NCBI GenBank assembly: GCA_025531455.1
Contig: JAMYHL010000038.1
Location: 1-64,000, forward strand
Reading direction: 5' to 3'
DNA length: 64,000 nucleotides
Source: Apiotrichum sp. Y4204
Taxonomy: Eukaryota; Basidiomycota; Tremellomycetes; Trichosporonales; Trichosporonaceae
Shown here in pieces: positions 56,842 to 64,000 of the stretch (position 1 is the first letter of the stretch; each line of letters starts with the position of its first letter). The position numbers were made by a program, and so were the translations under genes. A model generated the notes under the pieces. That model was not told the origin of the DNA. It made no database searches and saw only the letters and a list, made by a program, of their open reading frames with translations.

Positions 56842-57914
56842 ATGCGGGTACAGGGATGGGACCCGGTGTCGTGAGTCGTGCGTTGCAGAGCTTTGCTGAT
56901 GGCAGGATTATCTCGCAGGTACGTGCTACATACGGTGACGTACCGAGCGGCTGTCAAGTGTATTGTCGTGTTCACTGAGCGAGCAGCCGCGCTGCTCCTC
57001 GGTCTGCATACCACTGCATAGTAGCTCGATCATATGCACCGCGCACAGCAGCCGAGATTGGCCACGGTGTAAAAGCCCGCTTCCCGCACACGGCTCACGC
57101 CCAGATCATCTGCTTGCAGGCGCTGCACTACCTGACGCTTTCGCTGATTGTGCCCCCGATGCTGATTGGTTTTGCGACGCCATCGCTGCTAGAGTACAGC
57201 GGCGGCTCGCAGACGGTGGCCCACATCATGGACTGGCGCGAGATGGCCGCGCGGCCGGCGGTGAATACCGGCGAGGGCGCGTGGAAGAAGTTGCGCGGCG
57301 CGTGGGCGGGTGGCAAGAAGGTGTCGAAGGAGGGATCGGACCACGACCACGAGAAGGGAGAGGGGAAGGACGAGCCGCCGGCATGGGACTATGGTGTCGA
57401 TGATAGGCGCGGCTGGGTCATTGGACTCTGCTGGATCGTTGCGTCGGGTGTAGAGTGAGTTATATTGAGAGGAGAATGCGGGATTTGGTGCAACGTCAAC
57501 GGCTACCTGGTTCTCAACCTGAATCATATATCCGTCCTACTCTGCTGGCTTTGCTGACACGCAGCATCCTTGCGCTTTACTACCTTATTCGCCGCCCGAC
57601 GCATATTCTCGACTTCTCGCTCACGCTTAATTTTATCCACCTCATCCTAACAACATATTACGCGAAGAGTTTTCCATCAAGTTTCTTCTACTGGGTCGTG
57701 CAAGCCCTTGGCGCCGTACTGATGGTCGGCGTTGCGGAGCAGGTGAGTGGCGGGCAAGGGATGTGTCAGTAGAACAGTTATCCCTATACACGAAACCGCA
57801 CCAATCAAGGCTGACATCCAGCTCTGCGTCAAACGTGAGATGAGCAACGATCTCGACATTGCATGGCAGCCGGACAGCGATGTGATCGAGTTGAGTGACC
57901 GGAACGGACGGTAG
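56842..57914 (+). CDS. SYS1: Golgi membrane protein SYS1
   Basis: A small four-helix membrane protein that recruits the Arl3/ARFRP1 GTPase to the trans-Golgi. Five exons (56842-56870, 56906-56918, 57105-57454, 57565-57742, 57822-57914) give about 220 residues with all frames joining. The second exon is only 13 nt. Conserved features are MRVQGWDPV, IICLQALHYLTLSLIVPPML, the central WDYGVDDRRGWVIGLCWIVA, and the hallmark RRPTHILDFSLTLNFIHLIL with the luminal turn AKSFPSSFFYWVV. The end LCVKREMSNDLDI is also typical. An insert of about 45 charged residues after the first membrane pair (rich in Lys, Asp, Glu and His) is longer than in yeast Sys1. Confidence 0.88.
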
Positions 57915-58138
57915 ATATAAAGTGCATCGGCTCTATGCAGCTCTCCTGCGCTGGTGATGTTATTAATGTCTCACGAACCAAACCAGTAACGTCTGGTGCA
58001 TTTCCAGATACCCAGAGAATACATGCACATGACGAGCCCTCAAATATGGAGCTACTGAACTGCTACGTGAACTGATCGCCTCATAACACCTTCTGCTGAT
58101 AACACCTCGGAAGCACTTCTACGATAGGAGCCTGGGCG

Positions 58139-59519
58139 CTAGGCGTTGCAACACTCGTTCTGGCGCATATCCCAGTATGCAGCCCGCATTCGGTCAACCT
58201 CCGTACCCAGCTGAGTAAACACCTTGGCGGCCTCGGCGTTCCTGTGCTCTTCTACAAGCGCATCAGCCAGGAACTCCAGCGCAGGCGGGACGGGTGTCGG
58301 TGTGTCCTCGGAAATAGCAGTCGTGCGTGCGGGCCACTCGGCAGTCGCATCGAGATTGTCGGGAGGAAGGTCAACTGCACTTCCTAACATGTACGGGGCC
58401 AGAACGGGCAGAAGCGGGGTACGGGGCAGCGAAGCAGCGCGGATAACGCCACGGAGATAGTTCCACGCCGACGCGTTGTGTGGGATACGATGGATCTCAT
58501 TGAGAGCATAGCTGCTGTTAGTGATGACCACAGACTTGTTTCCGAACTTACTCAATCTCCGTCTTAGCGCCTTCAACGCCTTTAGCTTTGGGACGTGCCA
58601 TGCAAAGGAACCAGCGCCAGCCCCACGCCGAGTTATTCCTTCCGTCCTCTGCGAGAAGAGATTCACACCATGCCAGCTCCTTCTCCCACATCTCGTCCGT
58701 AACGCGACCCAGCTCGTAAAAGTAGCAGTACAACCAGTGCAGGTATGCCCAGGTGTGGTAGTTCTTGGCGTCGGGCTCCAAGGCCGAATGGATATACTCA
58801 ACCTCCGAAGAAATGTCTTTGGGTGAGATTTCGGTGAGGAGGAGAAGGCGATGGTGCCTAAATGATTAGTGGACATGAGACAATGGGGCTGAAAAGCATG
58901 AGAGTGACAACTCACCACACCTGATACGACTTGAGATTCACGCGGGCGAACTGGGTCACATGCTCGAGCTCGGCATTCAGGTCCGCTTTTGTCACAATCA
59001 AAGTGCTAAAACGGTACTGCCTGAGGGGTCAGCTTGCCGTCAAAAAGTTCTTTGCTCCTTAGTACCCACCAAACAGTGTAGTGTCCGGGGTTCATATCGA
59101 TAATGGCCTGGGTAAGGTCAAGAACGCGTTCACTTTTCTCGCCAGACTTCATCGCAGCGCGGAAGTAGTCCATGGCATCACGGTCTGCGGTCAGTACCTA
59201 TCAAAAACTGAGAGCGGTTTATCACAATGAGACTGCAAGGGTAGAATACGCGAACTGCCACGCCATGTCCGGCGCTGTCGCCGCCAGTCAGTGGCAGGGT
59301 TAGCGACGGCTGTCGCTCATGGCGCGGTGCGCTGCGACCCTCCTACGTATATCCAAGGCTCACACTTTTCGGAGTACATGATGGGAACAAGAGGGTTCTC
59401 GCCGTCATCCTGCGGCACAGGGGTCACATCGCTCCAGCCGCGCTGGGCGAGGGGGATGTACTTATTGTCAGCAACAGCGCGCCTTCCATCGGTCTCACCT
59501 CTTCCTTCTCTTCCGGCAT
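58139..59519 (-). CDS. RAM2: Protein farnesyltransferase/geranylgeranyltransferase type I alpha subunit
   Basis: The shared alpha subunit of the CaaX prenyltransferases, which attach farnesyl or geranylgeranyl groups to Ras/Rho-type proteins in the cytosol. About six exons start at MPEEKEE (59519). Readable parts are LAQRGWSDVTPVPQDDGENP, IMYSEK, MDYFRAAMKSGEKSERVLDL and TQAIIDMNPGHYTVW. These are followed by the repeated Trp-containing helical hairpins of the family: QYRFSTLI, LKSYQVWHHRLLLLTEI, DAKNYHTWAYLHWLY, NNSAWGWRWFLCMA and NASAWNYLRGVIRAA. All five expected PPTA-type repeats can be traced. The first exon is only about 29 nt, so the exact start is less certain. A stop codon closes the frame upstream with no earlier ATG. 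Confidence 0.9.
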
Positions 59520-61021
59520 AATTTCGTCGAGCTGGTGAAAGAGTGTAAAGTACGTTTGTTGGATATATAGTTCAAGAGACGAGTGAAATACTCATGAGAG
59601 AGAAATAGAGCGATGGCGAGAAATGAGCGTTATTATTGTTGATAGAGGTGTGAGTGCTTCTTTTGTTGTCTTGTCGCTCTGTCTGTTGGCTCTGAGACAC
59701 TTTCTACACACGCGATGGAGATCGTCATCAATGGGGGACGGAGATTGGGCGAGTCTCCGCCTAACAGAAGAACCCACCAGGATGCTTTCAGTGTGGGGCT
59801 CCTCCCCGCCACACCCGCCTTCGCCTCTGTTTCGCGAGGTGCGTCAGAGTGAATTGAGCGGTGGCAGTGGCGATGCCAATGGCAGTGGCAATGGCAGAGG
59901 CAGTGGCAGTGGCAGTGGCAAGTGGTGGCGCAGCTGGCGCTCGCTTGAGAAAGGAGGCCAAAACGATGATCCAGATATTCAGACGACCAGGACCCACGTA
60001 CGCACATAGGGCTCAAGACTAAAAATAATCAAAATCACAGAAGGAGCAATGACACACGGCGGCGTCGACACCCATTTTACAATCTCTATTGTCCTCCAGC
60101 TTCGCTTCTGCCCGCGGTGGGGCAGTGCCTTCGCGACAATGTCTCATGTCTCGCAATAAGAGGTCTTTTCGCTCTTTTTTATATTATGTGGGGGAGGAAG
60201 CGCACCTTTGCAAGGCCTGGTCTAAGAAATTGTTTGTGCAGTGGCTTCTTTGTGGCGTAGCATGGTTAGCATCTGTGCCCAGCGAAATCCGTGAATCTGT
60301 GCTGACGGCCAGCGAGGCTTCGGGTTTCTCACAAACGTTTGCAGTTCCCAAGCGAACAGCAAGCACACTTCGACGAGGACGAGGACAAGATCTCTCTGCT
60401 CCTCACAACGTGTTCCACACCTTTCCTCGCTCCATCTCGTAGGGACACCGTCGCAGGATCGCAGGGTGACTCGGAGCCATGGCCATCGGTTACATGGACA
60501 ACATGACAACAAGTGTTTGCGGATCCTGAAATCTGATATGACGTCATTTGTACAATGATCTCTGTCATGCCTTTTTCCCTTGGCACCAAGCCGTTCGCGG
60601 GGGGTGGGTTTTCTTATTCTGCTCATTTATCCTCCCACGCTCCCCACTCTTGTTGCCTGGATCAAGCCTGACATCTCCCTGCGCAGACCGAGACCATGAC
60701 AACAACGCCATTATGACGCCACATCCCACCCGTCTCACACCTCGAAGAAAACGAGGTGCAGCGATGGCTCTCAAGCTCGCAAACTCTCAGAGCTCAAGAG
60801 ATAGCTCGGCCCTCGCGCCCTCGTATCCCGGGGAACGTGTTTCTCATTGTCTCTCCCTCATATATATATAGATCTCGAGGCACGTACTTACCAGGTCAGA
60901 ATCCCCCGTCTCAGCAAACTGCATCGAATCCAGCTTGCTCGTCCTGACTCGAGAAACAAAGACATTTCCTTACCTTTCATCCCCCTCCTCCCCTATCCAG
61001 CTTCCTGGTGAACTCCACACG
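59520..61021. promoter_or_regulatory. Divergent intergenic region between RAM2 and phosphoketolase
   Basis: 1.5 kb between outward-facing genes. It contains a 128-codon plus-strand open frame (59623-60009, listed separately). The phosphoketolase side (60600-61020) is C/T-rich with TCCC runs, as expected for its leader. Confidence 0.45.
59623..60009 (+). CDS. Doubtful small ORF with one hydrophobic segment and Gly-Ser repeats
   Basis: A 128-codon ATG frame starts MSVIIVDRGVSASFVVLSLC, giving one possible membrane segment. It ends in Gly-Ser-Gly repeats encoded by a GGCAGTGGCA-type microsatellite (about 59863-59920), followed by KWWRSWRSLEK. It begins about 100 nt from the RAM2 start on the opposite strand. 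There is no recognisable family. The simple repeat itself could explain the open frame, so it may not be translated. Confidence 0.2.
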   Translation: MSVIIVDRGVSASFVVLSLCLLALRHFLHTRWRSSSMGDGDWASLRLTEEPTRMLSVWGSSPPHPPSPLFREVRQSELSGGSGDANGSGNGRGSGSGSGKWWRSWRSLEKGGQNDDPDIQTTRTHVRT

Positions 61022-64000
61022 ATGACGGCCGGACCGTACGACGCGACGACGCCTCCCAAAAACTCCAACCTCGACCCAGAGGTGGTTGGCAAGCTCCTTG
61101 TTGACCTGGAGTCTCAGGTCAGCGAACTGAAGAATGGCAACACCATTGATATGGAGAGCATTCTGGCCTTCCAGCGCGCTGCAAACTATCTGTGAGTGTG
61201 CGATGAAATGGCCGTTGTCTACCTTGGATGCATTTCCTATCAAAGGTCCCCCAGTCACCTCCAGCATCACCCACTAATCGATCCAGGTCGGCTGCTCAGA
61301 TCTTCCTTCGCAATGATGGCCTCCTCACCAGCCCCCTGGAGCAGGACGATATCAAGCCACGTCTTCTTGGACACTGGGGTGTAAGTCGTCAGCTGCGGAA
61401 CGAGCGCTTACAACTAAGACATGCCCCGGCCTCAACCTCGCGTACGCGCATAGTAATGCCATCATCACGGAGCTCGAGGCCAAGGGCGAAAACCCAGAGT
61501 GGATGTTTGTGACTGGGGTAAGTTTATGTCGTGGGATGGTGGGAGGAGGATCTGCGAACTCAGGTTCCCCTCAGTCCAAAGATGCTCAACATCTTGGTGT
61601 TCTACGGATTGCTCTGCCATCCGGAGTTGCCTAAGCGATACGGAATAGACACAGGACTGACCAACCAGCCGGGTCACGGCGCCCCCGCCATCCTCTCATC
61701 GCTTTTCCTTGAGGGATCGATTGAGAGGTTCTATCCAGAGTACCCGATGACCAAGAAGGGCGCAGAGAAGTTCATCAAAGCCTTCTCGTGGCCCGGAGGC
61801 TTCCCATCGCACGTCAATGGTACGCTATCTTTGTCAAATCTCGGAGGGAGCTCACCTCGTAGCCGAGACCCCTGGCGCCATCCACGAGGGTGGTGAGCTT
61901 GGTTACGCTCTTGCAGTCGCATACGGTGCCGTGATGGACGCGCCCGATCGCATTGCTGTGGTCGTTGTTGGTGATGGCGAGTCAGAGACGGGTCCAACTG
62001 CCACTGGTACGTAACCAGTTTGTTCAACCAGCTTACAGACAAGCCTGGCATGGCCACAAGTACCTCGACCCTGCAGAGAGTGGTGCTATCATCCCTATTC
62101 TGCATGTCAATGGCTACAAGGTGAGACTCTGAAGTATCTTTGCCTCTAACGCTTCCAAGATTGGCGAGCGCACCATCCCTGGTACAATGGACAACCTTGA
62201 GCTTGCTGCTCTTTATACCGGATATGGTTACCAGGTGCGGATTGTCGAGTACCCCGACTACCACCTCGAACACAAGACGACTCCCGAGCGTGACCTTGCT
62301 GTCAACTATGACATGGCGGCATCTATGCGCTGGGCTTTGGATGAGATTCACAAGATTCAGAAGGCCGCGAGGTCGGGCAAGCCCATCACCAAGGCACGTC
62401 CGCCAATCATTATTCTCCGGACACCCAAGGGATGGAGTGGACCGAAAGTACTTGACGGTCACGACATCGAGGGATCATGGCGTGCTCACCAAGGTGAGCT
62501 GGCTAAGAAGCTGTGACAACATATCACTTACCATGAAGTTCCTCTCCCGCAGGCTGCCACCGATCCCAACCAGTTCGAACTTCTCAACAAATGGCTCAAG
62601 TCATACAAGGCTGAGGAGCTATTCCACCCGGACACGAACGATCTCATTGATCCCAAGGTTGTCCGCATTGTGCCCAAGAAGCCGCACCACCGCATGGGCC
62701 AAGTCAAGGCTGCATACGCCGCTTATCAGCCACTTACGTCGCCTGACTGGAAGCCGTTCGCGCACGAGAAGGACAGCTCTGTCTCCAACATGAAAGCGTG
62801 AGTCGGTGTTTTGCGAACACGACTAACGACGATAGGGTTGGTGAATACATTTTGAAGATTGTCGAGGAGAACCCCAAGACCTTCCGCATCTTCTCTCCTG
62901 ATGAGATTACCTCAAACAAGCTCGACGCAGCACTGCGTGTAACTCATCGCGATTTCCAGTGGGACCCCGAAACTGCCCAGAATGGTGGACGTGTCATTGA
63001 GATGCTGTCCGAGCACACGCTGCAGGGCTTCCTGGTGGGTCTACGATCACGCACGCTCCCCATGCTAACGAGATAGCAAGGCTATGCCCTCACCGGACGC
63101 CATGGTCTGTTCCCTTCGTACGAGGCGTTCCTAGGCATTGTCACTACCATGGTGGAACAGTACGCCAAGTTTGTCAAGATGGCCATAGAGACCAAGTGGC
63201 GTCCTGGTGTGGCCGGTCTGACCTACATCGAGACGTCTACGCTCTGGCGTCAGGAGCACAACGGCTATAGGTAAGCATATCACATACTGCTGAACTCGTA
63301 GCTTACAACTACAGCCACCAGAACCCTGGTCTCATCGGAAGTTTCATCTCGCTGCCCCGCAACCTTGCTCGCATCTACTTCCCAGCGGACGCCAACACCT
63401 CCGTCTCTACAGTTGCTCACTGTCTTCGGTCGAAGAACTTTATCAACCTCGTCGTCGGCTCCAAGAACCCATCGCGTGTTCTTCTAACCCCTGAGGAGGC
63501 TGAGCTTCATTGCATTGCAGGTGCATCCACGTGGGAGAGCTACTCGTCCGACCGTGGTGTCAACCCCGATGTCGTTCTTGTGGGATGTGGAGTAGAGGTC
63601 ACGTTCGAGACTGTTGCGGCAGCTGCCATCCTTCGCAACGAGGGTGTCCGTGTCCGTATGGTGAACATTAACGACCTTCTCGTTTTGAGCGAGTACGGTG
63701 GTCCCAACCGTCACCCGCACGCCCTTACTGAGGAGAGCTTTGCGACCCTCTTCACCACGGAAAAGCCAGTGGTCGTGGCCTTCCACGGTTATCCCAAGGA
63801 TATGGCCGGTCTCCTCTTCACGCGCAGGACTCATGTCGGCCGCGCGCGTTTCGACATTCTAGGCTACATCGAGGAGGGCACAACAACCACTCCCTGGTCA
63901 ATGCTTCGCCTCAACGATTGCTCACGCTACGACATCGCCCGTCGTGCCATTCAACATGTTGCTGCCACCAACCGTAACCATCCCGTTACTCCGCGGGCGC
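61022..64000 (+). CDS. Phosphoketolase (xylulose-5-P/fructose-6-P), 3' end missing
   Basis: A thiamine-diphosphate enzyme that cleaves xylulose 5-phosphate (and often fructose 6-phosphate) with phosphate to acetyl phosphate plus glyceraldehyde 3-phosphate or erythrose 4-phosphate in the cytosol. The start [16 protein letters not shown] precedes the family blocks [59 protein letters not shown] and GDGESETGP, the ThDP/Mg motif. These are followed by [72 protein letters not shown] and [15 protein letters not shown]. At least nine short introns interrupt it. The last bases still encode the protein, so roughly the final 80-100 residues lie beyond the window. Confidence 0.93.

Overview
The window is nuclear DNA of a basidiomycete fungus. 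Most genes are split by short introns (about 35-70 nt) with GT...AG ends, and CTAAC/CTGAC-type branch sites can be read close to many acceptors. Coding sequence is GC-rich. The protein set (alpha-arrestin, LCB2, LTN1, eIF3a, HAP3, SYS1, phosphoketolase, a MHYT protein) fits a Tremellomycetes yeast such as the Trichosporonales or Cryptococcus relatives. That placement is an inference from intron style and gene content, not from a search.

Layout. 0.5-2.4 kb: secreted type-B carboxylesterase (-). 3.6-4.7 kb: Loc1-like ribosome-assembly protein (+). 5.2-6.3 kb: NBP35, cytosolic Fe-S scaffold (-). 6.3-12.7 kb: gene-poor stretch with a 30-nt C tract. 12.7-15.6 kb: MHYT-domain membrane protein (+). 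15.9-17.3 kb: FIST-like protein with a mitochondrial-type N-terminus (-). 17.6-20.6 kb: eIF3a (-). 22.3-24.4 kb: epsin (+). 24.9-26.0 kb: Ubc6/UBE2J-type tail-anchored E2 (-). 27.3-28.2 kb: HAP3/NF-YB (+). 28.6-34.1 kb: LTN1/listerin (-). 34.7-36.1 kb: DUF1917-like protein (+). 36.3-36.4 kb: intron-containing tRNA-Arg(CCT) (-). 36.6-37.2 kb: NADAR/YbiA-like protein (-). 37.7-39.7 kb: alpha-arrestin-like protein (-). 39.7-47.3 kb: second gene-poor stretch, holding one frame-broken coding relic. 47.3-48.7 kb: single-pass membrane protein (+). 48.7-51.9 kb: third gene-poor stretch with a possible terminal exon and a GATC cluster. 51.9-54.0 kb: LCB2 (+). 54.8-56.6 kb: SAC3-like protein (-). 56.8-57.9 kb: SYS1 (+). 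58.1-59.5 kb: farnesyltransferase alpha subunit (-). 61.0 kb to the window end: phosphoketolase (+, incomplete).

The genes are mostly unrelated housekeeping functions, as is normal for a fungal chromosome. Several do touch translation (Loc1, eIF3a, LTN1, tRNA-Arg) or membranes and trafficking (epsin, E2, arrestin, LCB2, SYS1, FNTA). No cluster of co-functioning genes, transposon, CRISPR array or rRNA gene was recognised. The least understood genes are the MHYT protein, the FIST-like protein, the NADAR protein and the DUF1917-like protein. The most unexplained DNA lies in the three gene-poor stretches. Exon borders quoted here were read by eye from splice signals and reading-frame continuity.
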